Assembly: GCA_001970955.1 (NCBI GenBank)
Contig: MPUH01000008.1
Coordinates: forward strand, 123,456 to 187,455
DNA length: 64,000 nt
DNA from: Stentor coeruleus
Taxonomy: Eukaryota > Ciliophora > Heterotrichea > Heterotrichida > Stentoridae
Reading direction: 5' to 3'
Below the pieces are notes generated by a model, which saw nothing but the letters and a program-made list of their open reading frames with translations, was not told where the DNA came from and did not search any database. This document shows positions 42,361 to 52,525 of this stretch, piece after piece. The position numbers and the translations under genes were made by a program. Each line of letters starts with the position of its first letter. The first letter of the stretch is position 1.

Positions 42361-42415
42361 CTATTATATAATCGGCATAAAATATAGTTTAATCAAATAA
42401 ACATCTTTGAATATA

Positions 42416-43978
42416 ATGGAAGATAGAAGCGAAGATATACAAAGAGCTTGCCGACTTGGAGATTTAAGCCTTTTAACTGAAGCTCTAGCTGTATACCCAA
42501 AGGGTCTTAATGAAACTGATACAAAACTTGGGTGGACCGGATTGTATCGTTCGGTAATATGCGGCCATAAAGATACAACAGAATATTTACTTCAATCTGG
42601 TGCTGATCCTAATATAAAAACCCGTATGGGTGATACAGCTTTGCATCAAGCAGCTGATAATAGGCAATTAGCTCAAGCAAGATTATTATTAAAATACGGA
42701 GCTGATCCAAATATCCAACAAAATGACGGGGAGTCAGCTTTACATCTAGCATGCTTCAAAGGTGATGAAGAAATGGCAAATGTTCTTTTAACCCATAAAG
42801 CTAATCCCAACCTTCAAAATACGCTTTTTGGTAAAACTCCACTTCATTATGCTGCAGATTATTCTTATGGGAATATTGTCATGATGCTTTTAGAGTTCAA
42901 TGCAAATCCTGAAATTAAAGACAAACATGGGAAAACTCCAAGAGAAATCGCTAGATCTGATGAAGTGCAGATGATTTTGACTAGAAGATCAATGAGCATG
43001 CCTAGTCCTGAACCTTCAGAAATCCCTCAAAAAACTTCAATTGAATGCGTTTCTCCTTTACAAGCTGATAGAAGTAGTAGTGAAGCTATAAAAAGCTTAG
43101 TGGCTAATTTTTCTATAACAAAAGCTGACTATTTTGCTGAAGGGTTAGTTTCGCCAGGTGCTTCCCGGTCTAATTCTGAGATTTCTTTTACAAGTGATTG
43201 TAAGCAAGTTGAAACTAAAATCAAACAACTTGAAGACTTCCATAAGAAAATTCGTGAAAAAGTTAGAGCTTCGGTAGATACTGTTATAAACCCTTATAGT
43301 GGGAATACTAGTTCAATATTTGAACCTGATGCTGAGAAAACAGGTTATGATATTGTTGTTGAAAGGAAAAAAGTTGTATCTTTTGGTCCGAAAGATGAGA
43401 CTTCAGGGTTGTATAATTGGCTTTGTCGTAAAGGGCTTGAAGAATGTTATGTTGTGCTTTTTGCTGCGGGGTATGATGATTTGCAGCAGATTTCTATGCA
43501 AATGCAATCAAAAATGCCAGTTACTGAACAGTCACTGATGGAAATTGGTATTAAAAAACCAGGGCATAGAAAAAGACTTATGTTAGCTTTGGAAGAATTT
43601 ATAAATCCAGTTGTGAGGAAAAATGGGAATAGTATGAATCCTTTTAGATGCTGTACTGCGGAAATATCACAGAATTTACTTATGCTTAATATGCCTGGAT
43701 TGGATAAATGGCTTGAAGCACTTAATCTTAAAGAATTGTATGGGATTTTTACTGAGAATGGATATGATGAAATGGATCAGATACTGAATTTAATGAATAG
43801 TCCTTGGGAAATCACTGCTGAGGATCTGATTGATATTGGGATTTCTAAACCGGGGTATAGGCATAGGATATTGTCGAAGCTTAAGGAGGATTCGTGGGGG
43901 TTGAATAAGAAACATATGGGAAAAGATGAGGAAAATGATGTTAAGATAAGTGCAGGAGATATGTGTGCTGTTATGTAA
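42416..43978 (+). CDS. Ankyrin-SAM-SAM protein
   Basis: 520 residues. Five ankyrin repeats at residues ~5-190 (GDTALHQAADNRQLAQARLLL, GESALHLACFKGDEEMANVLL, GKTPLHYAADYSYGNIVMMLL) are followed by a disordered serine-rich linker and two SAM-like domains: LYNWLCRKGLEECYVVLFAAGYDDLQQI...LMEIGIKKPGHRKRL and LDKWLEALNLKELYGIFTENGYDEMDQI...LIDIGISKPGYRHRI. SAM domains often polymerise, so a scaffold role is likely. It starts 55 bp after CFAP57, at the ATG at 42416; an in-frame TTG at 42407 is ignored. Confidence 0.85.
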   Translation: MEDRSEDIQRACRLGDLSLLTEALAVYPKGLNETDTKLGWTGLYRSVICGHKDTTEYLLQSGADPNIKTRMGDTALHQAADNRQLAQARLLLKYGADPNIQQNDGESALHLACFKGDEEMANVLLTHKANPNLQNTLFGKTPLHYAADYSYGNIVMMLLEFNANPEIKDKHGKTPREIARSDEVQMILTRRSMSMPSPEPSEIPQKTSIECVSPLQADRSSSEAIKSLVANFSITKADYFAEGLVSPGASRSNSEISFTSDCKQVETKIKQLEDFHKKIREKVRASVDTVINPYSGNTSSIFEPDAEKTGYDIVVERKKVVSFGPKDETSGLYNWLCRKGLEECYVVLFAAGYDDLQQISMQMQSKMPVTEQSLMEIGIKKPGHRKRLMLALEEFINPVVRKNGNSMNPFRCCTAEISQNLLMLNMPGLDKWLEALNLKELYGIFTENGYDEMDQILNLMNSPWEITAEDLIDIGISKPGYRHRILSKLKEDSWGLNKKHMGKDEENDVKISAGDMCAVM

Positions 43979-44276
43979 TAGTAATATTAATAGTTTTAGG
44001 GTTAATAAAGGTATATGGTTTAAAAAAAAATTATATTGTATTTTGGAATTGTGATAGAAAGAGAAATTTTATAGGTTTAAAACATGAAAATCACTTTTAA
44101 TCATAAATATATTCTCATACTATTTTTTATGTAAAATTCAATCATAACCCAATAAAATACCAAAAAATCACCTCAATTTCAATCCTCTTTCCTAAACCTA
44201 CCACATCTTCACATTCTCTCTAACCCTTCACCCTATCATCCTACAAAATAAAATTATCAGCTTATCTTTTACTAAA

Positions 44277-46553
44277 CTAATGAATTTTCGTTCCCCTCCT
44301 AGTAACAACACCCTGATTAATATCACTAATAATCGACTTCTGATCTAAATACTTCATTTTCTCACTTTTCTTTTTATCACAAATCCCGCATTTCCAACTA
44401 TCATCCTGTTGTGCTTTATCAAGATTTCCATCATACTTCACACATTTTAAATGAAACCATTTCTCACATTTAGTACATTCAATCATTTCATTATCTCTAA
44501 TTTTTTCTTCCCATTGTTCTTGTGTCCATTCAGGCATCCATGGTATTTCATAATAATATGGTTGATTACATATACAATAAGTATCAGAACTAACTCTTGG
44601 GTTATAATCAATAATTTTTTTTTTATGCCTTGTATAATGTTTAGTTGGGGGAAGTTCTTTTCCTTGATATAAACAAAGTCTTTGTCCAAGAAGAAGCATT
44701 TCATTTTTAATTTTACTGAAAAGTGTATCTTGATATCTTTTAAAACACTCTTCTGGAGTTCTTCCATCAATAATAATATTTTCTTCAATAATCACAGCAG
44801 GGACTATAAGCGTATAATATTGTGGTCGAGTTATACTAACTCTAGAAGATCTTGTTGCCGCTTGGAGATTAACATTTATAATAAAAGGTTTTTTTTGTGA
44901 TAAGTTTAGATTGTATAAGAATTGTTGGATTTTATACTCAAGGGATAAATCTTCATCTGCAGTGAAAATCCTCCCAGCGGTGTTGCGGATTTTCATCGAC
45001 CTTTTGCGTTTGGGAGTTTTCATTGGAACTCTAGCTTTATTAAGATATTTTTCTATAGTTTTACAGAACTTGTATATATCTTCTGAGATTTTCTTATGCC
45101 TAAGCTCAAGCATTTTTCTTAGTTTTAATGGCTTGTGAAGGGCACAGTAGATTTTTTTCTCACTTGTCTTTGTACTAACGAATAAATCTTTACCGCATTC
45201 TGGATGAAAAGCTGCACTGCATCTATTGAAACTACATTGAAGGCAGACCCCTTCTTTAGATTTACAAATATCACATTGCATATTAAGTTTGCTTGTATCG
45301 ATTCCAGAAAGATCAACTCCACAATTCCTAAAAGTAACACCTGGGGTATGTTGTGCACAAAACGCATGAACCCAAACTAAACTTTTATGGTCTTTTTTAA
45401 CTTTAGCTTTTATTGTTGGGTAATTAGGAAATATCAGATCTTTTGTGTTGTGTATGGTTTCTTTTAAAGCACCTCCTTTTTTTGGACATAAGGCACATGG
45501 GATTTCTGTGTTACTTGGATATACTTGACAAACATCACATATAAAATTATCAGTTTGTGAAACTTTATAACATTTAGGGTGTACAATAATTGAACATTTT
45601 TTACATACAACAATAAGATCATCAAAATCATCTTCAGCACAAACAGCACATAAATCTTGATTTTCAGCTTTGGTTTCTATATCGATTACTTTTGTGGATT
45701 TATGTTTTCTAAGACCTGCTAATGAACCTGGAACTTCTTCTAATGGTTTTATTTTTGTTTCCATAAGATTTAAGTATTCATCGTTTACTGGGTCAAAATT
45801 GTTTAGATTAGAAGGTGAAGATTTTTTTTGCTCAAGAAGTTGAAGTATGGATTGAATATGCTTTGAGTTCCTTTGTTGAAGTTTTTCTAGTTTTGATGAT
45901 ACTTGGGATAGTTGACTTGAGATGTAATTTGATCCTTCGTGTGTAGATTCGTATTCAAGATCAATATGACTACAAGCTGGGAAAGTTGGGAATAAAGATA
46001 GGTCGAAGCCTGGGGGGAAGTATTCAAGGTTTATTAGATACCAGAAAATATGCCCATTACAAAGAGAAGCTGCTGAGTCTTTTTCTTTGTAATCCTTTTC
46101 CCAGAAAGAACTTGATATCACCTTACGACATATAGATTTTATAAATGGTAGTCGTGAAGATTCTTTCTTTTTTTGAGTGTTTGAATGCAAATCACAGAAA
46201 TTTGCGTTCCCATGGAGGGCATGTGCACACCACGAATGTATAAGTCTTGAGCAGTCTTTAATAGTACATCTATAGCACAATCCAAGTACCCCACATTCAC
46301 AACAGCCCTTGTTTTTTAAACATAATTCATGTACATACCCAGTTAAATTTATAAATATGCCTGATGGGAGTTTAATCAATGGAGCTGTGGGCCTTTTACA
46401 AAAAATGCAAAAAGGAGCCTCAGAGTAAGTAATAAATGGATATACATCTTGCGATTCTGTTGATAATGAAGGATTGTCTTTGATGAGTTTCTGTTTTGCC
46501 CTAGCATTATTCATGCTGAGGTGCTTCTTCTTAGTTCTAGGAGAACTGAACAT
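44277..46553 (-). CDS. Multi-PHD/extended-PHD chromatin protein
   Basis: 758 residues with at least four zinc modules. An N-terminal ePHD-like module (CIFCKRP...HELCL...CCECG...HSWCAHALHGNANFCDLH) lies at residues ~49-123. A central PHD (CAVCAEDDFDDLIVVCKKC...CDVC), zinc knuckle and ePHD (CALCPKKGGALK...HAFCAQHTPGVTFR...CDICKS...HPECGKD) follows, as in the PZP module of BRPF, JADE and AF10 proteins. A C-terminal PHD (YCICNQPYY...ECTKCEKWFHLKCV...WKCGIC) closes the protein. PZP modules read unmodified H3 tails and DNA, and a role in histone acetylation or methylation complexes is inferred. No catalytic domain. Confidence 0.88.
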   Translation of the reverse strand: MFSSPRTKKKHLSMNNARAKQKLIKDNPSLSTESQDVYPFITYSEAPFCIFCKRPTAPLIKLPSGIFINLTGYVHELCLKNKGCCECGVLGLCYRCTIKDCSRLIHSWCAHALHGNANFCDLHSNTQKKKESSRLPFIKSICRKVISSSFWEKDYKEKDSAASLCNGHIFWYLINLEYFPPGFDLSLFPTFPACSHIDLEYESTHEGSNYISSQLSQVSSKLEKLQQRNSKHIQSILQLLEQKKSSPSNLNNFDPVNDEYLNLMETKIKPLEEVPGSLAGLRKHKSTKVIDIETKAENQDLCAVCAEDDFDDLIVVCKKCSIIVHPKCYKVSQTDNFICDVCQVYPSNTEIPCALCPKKGGALKETIHNTKDLIFPNYPTIKAKVKKDHKSLVWVHAFCAQHTPGVTFRNCGVDLSGIDTSKLNMQCDICKSKEGVCLQCSFNRCSAAFHPECGKDLFVSTKTSEKKIYCALHKPLKLRKMLELRHKKISEDIYKFCKTIEKYLNKARVPMKTPKRKRSMKIRNTAGRIFTADEDLSLEYKIQQFLYNLNLSQKKPFIINVNLQAATRSSRVSITRPQYYTLIVPAVIIEENIIIDGRTPEECFKRYQDTLFSKIKNEMLLLGQRLCLYQGKELPPTKHYTRHKKKIIDYNPRVSSDTYCICNQPYYYEIPWMPEWTQEQWEEKIRDNEMIECTKCEKWFHLKCVKYDGNLDKAQQDDSWKCGICDKKKSEKMKYLDQKSIISDINQGVVTRRGTKIH

Positions 46554-47530
46554 ATTTTATTTAACTTATAGTGATTAATCTCTTCAATTAAACCTAAGAA
46601 CTTAATTCTGATATTATTTTCCTATAGGAGAAGTTTGGGATTATTATTGGTTTGTAAGTTTTAATTCGATTTTGACTATATAAGTCTTAGCATCCATCCA
46701 GGATTTAACTAATGCTTTTTATAATTAGAATTTTTATAAGAAATCGATTCATTCGTCAATGTTCTTCATGATTTGCCTGCTTTTTTTCTTGTTAACTATT
46801 ATATAAACACTTATTTTTACTAATAATTTTAATATGAAAACTTCAGCATAATCTTATGTACGAACTTCCATTTTCTTTAATAGCCCGAATATATATCAAA
46901 AAGTATTTAACCCATGGATTCTATTATATGATCTTTGAGCTTTCAAGATAAGTATTGTAATAATCAGATTCAGTGAAAATTGTAATGATCTTTTTATTAT
47001 TTGTAAGCTTGATTTAGTGTTTATTTAAGTGTATAATCATAAAATTGATACAAGGCAGATGCGATGATTATTTCTCATGATCTTTTAAATATTGAGGTTG
47101 TTATAAAGAAGATAGCGATGAAATTAAGATGATTTGAAGTTTCTGTGATGGTCATAGTTTACATGAGCTTGTTGTTATGTGGGCCATTCAGATCGATAAT
47201 AGTTCTAAACCATATATCATTTGTAAAGATGTTGGAACTAAAAGAGATTTAACATGTGAATATTATAATGAGAATAAAAGATAATGATGATTATTAGAGA
47301 TAAATATATGAGAGATTAAATTAATATAAATTTCTAAGACAATGAAAATGAGTAAAATTATTGGTAAATCATTTGTAATAATAAATATCTTATATTTATA
47401 CACATCTAAATATCAATACAATGATAAACGTATAAAATATTTTCTTTACAGTTTTAAATCAAGTCATTAGTAAACCCATCAAAGCTAGATTTTATAGCAT
47501 ATTCTAATTTTCCCATGATTTTATTATAAA
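46554..47530. other. Spacer between two - strand genes, no gene seen
   Basis: 977 bp. G/T-rich in the first half; AT-rich and C-leaning close to RPB4. One plus-strand frame at 47138-47284 stays open for 48 codons, but it has no start or family and has a TGA just upstream. Confidence 0.55.
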
Positions 47531-47905
47531 CTAACCTTGTAAGTTCTTAAGTCTCGCAATTTCTTCTAAAGTTTGATTAAGATGATCATCATTTTCAAAA
47601 CGCGCCAATTCAGGGATTAATGCTTTAGCTTCTTCAGCAGTTTGTGGACAAAGATTCATTAGCAAAGTAATCTCGATTTGTGTAAAGTCACTCTCTACTA
47701 GTAGTTTTCTGACCTCACCAGCAATTTGCCCATCTGGAAACCTATTATATCTTTTAGCATATGAGTAGATTTTCTCAAATATTGCATTGTTACTTGTAAT
47801 TTGCCCTTGATCTTTAAAATACTGAAGAACAATAACAACTTCAGGGATACTCAGCGCATTTGCACTAGCAAACTCAGGTCCAAGCTTAGTGACAAGATCG
47901 TCCAT
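47531..47905 (-). CDS. RPB4: RNA polymerase II subunit RPB4
   Basis: 124 residues, near the animal length (142). The core YAKRYNRFPDGQIAGEVRKLL and NLCPQTAEEAKALIPELARF, ending in the L/I-rich helix LNQTLEEIARLKNL, match RPB4. The subunit pairs with RPB7 to form the polymerase stalk, which helps initiation and binds the emerging RNA. Compact N-terminus; single exon; ATG at 47905. Confidence 0.93.
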   Translation of the reverse strand: MDDLVTKLGPEFASANALSIPEVVIVLQYFKDQGQITSNNAIFEKIYSYAKRYNRFPDGQIAGEVRKLLVESDFTQIEITLLMNLCPQTAEEAKALIPELARFENDDHLNQTLEEIARLKNLQG

Positions 47906-48049
47906 ATATAATTATATCATATAAATAAGATTTACTTTTGATTAGCATATTAATAAAACTATGTATATATAATAAAAAAATCTATAACTTTAGCTTATAA
48001 AATACCCTTTAAAAATCCAAAGGCAATATCCAAGCCACAAATTATAAAT

Positions 48050-48868
48050 TTATAATTTACTATAAACATTGTTATTTCTTTTCTCAGCTATGAATTTTAA
48101 ATACGGTTCATTGTAATACTCAGGCAAGTCAAGTTTTTTCATTTTCCTCTCACGTTTTTTCTCAACTTTCTTCACATTTTTTTTTCCTTCTTTCGAATTT
48201 TTAGGCTTCGAAGATTTAGGCCTAGAAAGTTTCCACCCTGATACTCCAACCCTATTATAAGGTATCTGTACAGGTTTATGTTGAATTTCATTACTCTCAT
48301 AAATTTCTTCTTTATGCAAAGTAACAAGTGCTTTAGGTCTTGCATAAGTATGTACAACATATTCATCATAAGCTTCAGGACTAGGGAATTTTTCTTCAGT
48401 TATTTTTTCCACAAGGATTTCTTCAGGTTCAGGTTTAAAAATAGTTTGTATTGGTTCACTAAGTATTTTATTTAATATTCTATTAGAAGCTTTTGAATAT
48501 CTTTCTGTATAGTTAATTAAAGTTAATGGGACATCTTTACAAGTATCTAACGGAGACATATATGGTATTGGAGCTCTTTTTGATAATATACCAATTTGAC
48601 CTTTTGTAACACCAAGATATTTTATTGAATAGAATGGGGTATTAGATTTTATGTCTCTTGGAGAATTTTGTATGGTTGGGATTTTGTTATTTGGGTCTTG
48701 AGAAAAACTATTGGACTTTTTTATGTCGTTTATTAGTGATAGTTTTCTTTTAGAGGCTATTGCGGATTTTGTTGATTTTGATGGGGATTTTTGGTTGTTT
48801 GGAATGGAACTCTCCCATTTGAAGGGCTTATTTGATGATAAAATGGAATTTGGATGCTGGGTATTCAT
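48050..48868 (-). CDS. Hypothetical basic protein
   Basis: 272 residues, rich in lysine, serine and proline, probably disordered for long stretches. No membrane segment or known domain recognised. A central block (GVTKGQIGILSKRAPIPYMSPLDTCKDVP) looks more ordered. The C-terminus holds a lysine-rich helix (EGKKNVKKVEKKRERKMKKL) and ends PEYYNEPYLKFIAEKR. It could be cytoskeletal or nucleic-acid-binding, but nothing decides. It lies 57 bp downstream of another unknown gene on the same strand. Confidence 0.62.
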   Translation of the reverse strand: MNTQHPNSILSSNKPFKWESSIPNNQKSPSKSTKSAIASKRKLSLINDIKKSNSFSQDPNNKIPTIQNSPRDIKSNTPFYSIKYLGVTKGQIGILSKRAPIPYMSPLDTCKDVPLTLINYTERYSKASNRILNKILSEPIQTIFKPEPEEILVEKITEEKFPSPEAYDEYVVHTYARPKALVTLHKEEIYESNEIQHKPVQIPYNRVGVSGWKLSRPKSSKPKNSKEGKKNVKKVEKKRERKMKKLDLPEYYNEPYLKFIAEKRNNNVYSKL

Positions 48869-48925
48869 ATTTTAGAGATTATTAGTTGGAATTTTCATAG
48901 TGGAAGATAACAGGTATTAAATAGA

Positions 48926-49585
48926 TTATACGCATTGATCGGATTTGAAGTTGAATGAACTCCTTCTGAGGTTTGCTTTGTCGTTAGAACAGAGGAAGTC
49001 GTCTAAAGTATCGTTGTAAAGGTCCAGTTTTTCGATTTCTTCGGTTGCTAGGTCGGTGATCAATGCAATTTCTTTTACTTTTCTTTTTGATTCTTCAGCT
49101 GCTCGGCAGTATTCTTGTTTTCCAAGGATTTCCTTTTTGTTGCCTTCAAGGAAAAGTCCCCCTGTGGATTGATTTAGAGTAAGCATAGAAGATTCATTAA
49201 GGCTTGGCAAACGGATTTTGCTATGTCTCAAAAACTGAGATATATCAGAATTAAGTCTTTGAGATCTGTGTATTGAATTTATTGAGGAAATATTAGAACT
49301 TGACCTAAGTGTTTTATCGCTGATATATTTCACATAATGAACTGAAAGGTGAGTAAGTCTTGAAGTTTTATAAGTAGACTTTGTAGAATGAGGAGGAGAA
49401 GAGTTAAGTACTGAGCTTGCTTTAGAACGTAGATGGCTATCAAATAAAATTTTATTTTTGTTTCTTTTAGACTTACCATTCTTAGGTTTTTTTCTTCTTC
49501 TTGGCTTTCCACCAAATATTGGAGGAAGAATTAATTCAGACTCGTTTTCTTGTTCTTCAATTAAATCTTCAATAACACTTTCCAT
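48926..49585 (-). CDS. Hypothetical basic protein
   Basis: 219 residues. It opens acidic (MESVIEDLIEEQENESE), then has a strongly basic patch (GKPRRRKKPKNGKSKRNKNK) that could be a nuclear localisation signal, then a serine-rich middle and a mixed C-terminus with a helix (AEESKRKVKEIALITDLATEEIEKL). I recognise no domain. Good ATG at 49585 and uninterrupted frame. With the preceding gene it forms a tight minus-strand pair. Confidence 0.62.
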   Translation of the reverse strand: MESVIEDLIEEQENESELILPPIFGGKPRRRKKPKNGKSKRNKNKILFDSHLRSKASSVLNSSPPHSTKSTYKTSRLTHLSVHYVKYISDKTLRSSSNISSINSIHRSQRLNSDISQFLRHSKIRLPSLNESSMLTLNQSTGGLFLEGNKKEILGKQEYCRAAEESKRKVKEIALITDLATEEIEKLDLYNDTLDDFLCSNDKANLRRSSFNFKSDQCV

Positions 49586-50538
49586 CCAGAAAATATATAA
49601 ATTTATTAGAATATCATATCTTAAGGTTTATTTAATAAATTTAATAAGAATAATGAAAAGAATTATATTTAAGATTAGGATAAAGTATAGTAAAAATTTT
49701 TTTGGATATGTCTTTAGAATTGTTTACTGGGTTATGTGGATTTTTTTAAATGTATTATTTTATAATGTTGTTTTTTAGTTATTGACTATTTTATGCATAT
49801 TTATGTGATTTGAAATTAGTTATAATGATTATTTTATATTTTAAACTGATGAAATTGTGATGATTTAGTTTTTAATAATCTTTAGATGCCTTTTACAATA
49901 TTTTATCATGTTAAATATATCTAAAAAGTTAAAATATGGAACTTATTTTTTTTTTAAAGTTAGTTAGGATCTTTTATTATGCCATCTACGTGAATCCTAG
50001 GAATGCTTAAAAAGTATAAATTTTGCTTTTTGATCATAAAATTACACTAGTACCTCAGTCTAAGCTTTAAATTTTAAACTATTTGCAAAACTTTATAATC
50101 ATTCTCATATCCGTCTATAAGCATTTATTTCAAAAAGTTTCACATTCAAAACTAACACTAATCAACCTAAAAGCATTATTTCAAACTATAAACTTTATTC
50201 TAAAAGCCGTACCCAAAAATTTTAACCAGGATATTTTTATATAAAAATATCGCATCCCTTAAAAACCTAGCATATCTTCTATCTTTAAGTTAAAATCTAA
50301 TAAAAATCCATTCAAATTCACATCCAAAACCTTTTCCTTCTCTTTTACCATACAAAACTTTCTCTTTACACTCTCTAAATCATCATCATCCAAAAGTTTC
50401 CAATAAAATTATAATCCCATCTAAAATTTCTCTTACTCATCATCATTCAAACATAAATTTCCAATATAAAAACCCTAAAACTATCCTAAATTCTCATATT
50501 AGTTTCATGATGAAATTTTAAATAATTAGTGATTAGAA
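49586..50538. other. Divergent spacer, no gene seen
   Basis: 953 bp. Strongly G/T-rich to about 50020, then strongly A/C-rich (few G) from about 50090 to the RRM gene. A good example of the composition switch. No coding frame. Confidence 0.65.
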
Positions 50539-51150
50539 ATGGAGAAACCTAAACCTCTTTGCTGGGCTGATTTTTCCGAAGATGAGACCTCTGACACTGA
50601 AGAACTAACACCTTTATGTGACCCAAATAAAAAACTCCTCCTTGACACAATCAACTCATCTTCTCAACCATTATATAATTTCAAAATTGAGAATCTTCCA
50701 TATACAATAACAACAAATGAAGAAATACTATCTTTTCTTGACCTTTGTGAAAATGAAGCTACAATTAGAATGCAGTATAAAGGTAAAAAATTTACTGGTT
50801 TTGCCCTTCTAGTTGCTAAAACTAAAGATATAGCATTAGCTATTGCCATGAAATTTGGAAGTAATTACAATGGGAGACCTGTTCTTATATATTATAAACC
50901 TAATGAAAACTCACAGTGGATACCTCAAAAAAAGATGCTAGAGCCTACAGGGCATAATACTACTTTTTCAATGACACCACGTAATTGTATAGAAAACTAT
51001 AAGAAAAAGCCTACAAACGTAGATAAAAACACCCAATTCATAACACCAAAAATCCAAGTTCCTACAAAAAACTTCGCTAATGATATCCTAAGAGATACTG
51101 CGATAATAAGTGCTTGGCCTAAAAAATATAAAGGTAAATTTACAAGGTAA
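50539..51150 (+). CDS. RRM protein, eIF4B/eIF4H-like
   Basis: 203 residues. A single RRM-like domain at residues ~45-125 follows an acidic N-terminus that contains WADFSEDE. RNP2 is KIENLPYTI, with an RNP1 region KKFTGFALLVAKTKDIALAI and a closing NYNGRPVLIYY. The W-A-D-x-S/x-E opening and the RRM together recall eIF4B/eIF4H, which stimulate eIF4A, but the match is weak. The C-terminal third is lysine- and proline-rich and unstructured. Confidence 0.6.
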   Translation: MEKPKPLCWADFSEDETSDTEELTPLCDPNKKLLLDTINSSSQPLYNFKIENLPYTITTNEEILSFLDLCENEATIRMQYKGKKFTGFALLVAKTKDIALAIAMKFGSNYNGRPVLIYYKPNENSQWIPQKKMLEPTGHNTTFSMTPRNCIENYKKKPTNVDKNTQFITPKIQVPTKNFANDILRDTAIISAWPKKYKGKFTR

Positions 51151-51409
51151 TCAAATAACTAATTATACATAACAAAATTAAGTTATTAATATAAAAATAC
51201 TAGTATTAGCTATGATTTTATTTTAACTTATTAGATCTGCATACAATACTAACATCTCAGCTGTTAACACTTGTAAAGTTTTCTATAAAAAATCATATTG
51301 CAAATATATTTACTGTTCCTTAAAGAATCTAATTTGCTACAATGAAAGAAAAAGGTACTGGTATCCACAATCATCATTTATTTGTTTAGAATTAGTTAAA
51401 TATCATGTG

Positions 51410-51841
51410 TTAGTGACTTGATGAAGAATCACTTGAACTACTTCGACTTGACCTAGATCTACTTTTTCTTAAATATGAACCACTACTATAACTATCTCTA
51501 TCTCTACTACTACTTCGACTACTGCTACTACTTGATGATTTTCTTTTACTTTTGATTTTTGTTTTACTAGCTAATTCTTTAGTTGGCTGGTCTAAAATTT
51601 CAGTCTTTTTAGTATCTTCAGGAAGTTTGCTTGGTATAAATGCAACTTTTTCTGACTGATCTTGTTGCTTTGGGGATTCTGGAGGGGTCACTGAAATTTT
51701 TGGCTTTAATGATGGATCAAGATATTGCATTCTGACACTTGGTCTGTATACGTATGCTGGGGGGTTTGGGCATTCGTAACTCCAGTGACCTTTTTGCAAA
51801 CACCTTTGGCAGTGTGGAAGTTGGTCATTTTTTCGTGACAT
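51410..51841 (-). CDS. ZCCHC10: ZCCHC10-like zinc-knuckle protein with SR tail
   Basis: 143 residues. Zinc knuckle CQRCLQKGHWSYEC at residues 11-24 (C-x2-C-x4-H-x4-C), followed by PNPPAYVYRPS, is the ZCCHC10 pattern. The C-terminus is a long serine/arginine-rich tail (SSSRSSSRDRDSYSS), typical of factors of the splicing compartment. Function is little known in any organism; RNA binding is inferred. The start context is TATAAATG. Confidence 0.8.
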   Translation of the reverse strand: MSRKNDQLPHCQRCLQKGHWSYECPNPPAYVYRPSVRMQYLDPSLKPKISVTPPESPKQQDQSEKVAFIPSKLPEDTKKTEILDQPTKELASKTKIKSKRKSSSSSSSRSSSRDRDSYSSGSYLRKSRSRSSRSSSSDSSSSH

Positions 51842-52525
51842 TTATAGGGAGATAATGTATGTGAAATTTAAGAGATTTTGAAGGTGTTATGTTGTAAAAT
51901 TAGGTTTTTGTGAAGAGATTTATTAGAGGAAGATTGAGGAAATNTGAAGAGATTTATTAGAGGAAGATTGAGGAAATATGGAAAATGATTTAGATTTATA
52001 TAATGAATAAATATTAACTTATGAGGATTAAAGTAATACTGTTCTACTTTAATTAATAATTTTTAAAGTAAGATAAATTTTATACTGTAATTTATATATC
52101 TAATAAGTATACTTATATATTAACTTACAAAGGCAAGAAATTTAATCTTACCACAATTTCATTCATGGCAAATATTTACTATTCCTCTCAACATCCTTCA
52201 AATAAAATTACCCTAACATTAAAAATTGGTATTCTCCTCCAAACATAAACCCTTCAACCTTTTATCCTATTACACAAGCCATCAAATTTTAAACTAAACA
52301 TTTTCTTCCAGCATATTTAATTTGAAAATAAAAATCACACAACCCAAAAAACCCAAAATTAAAAATCATATCTAAATAATCCCATTTCAAATACCCATTC
52401 AAAATCTCTCTCTTTCTAAAACTAACCCTAACCCCCGAAATCATTCTCCCACACAGCCTTATTCAAATCTTTACTTATCCAATTAACAACCATCATGGCC
52501 CAGCTTAATACGTTTACTATTTAAA
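51842..52525. other. Divergent spacer with short repeat pair around an N and a small upstream ORF
   Basis: G/T-rich left with the 33-bp repeat; A/C-rich right (52130-52480). A 9-codon upstream frame (ATG at 52495, TAA at 52522-52524) ends one base before the ATG of the CaaX gene. No larger frame. Confidence 0.6.
51911..51977. repeat. 33-bp direct repeat flanking a single N (51944)
   Basis: Copy 1 is 51911-51943 and copy 2 is 51945-51977, identical. Gap-join signature. Confidence 0.9.

Noticed and set aside
42407-42415. TTG start for the ankyrin-SAM gene, and GTG/TTG starts for the helicase and uL24m
   Set aside because: Each has a good ATG a few codons downstream; non-ATG starts are not needed in this nuclear genome.
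47096-47284. Possible coding relic in the spacer before RPB4
   Set aside because: The frame has a TGA at 47135-47137 and no start; 48 open codons are not rare in this DNA and no family was recognised.
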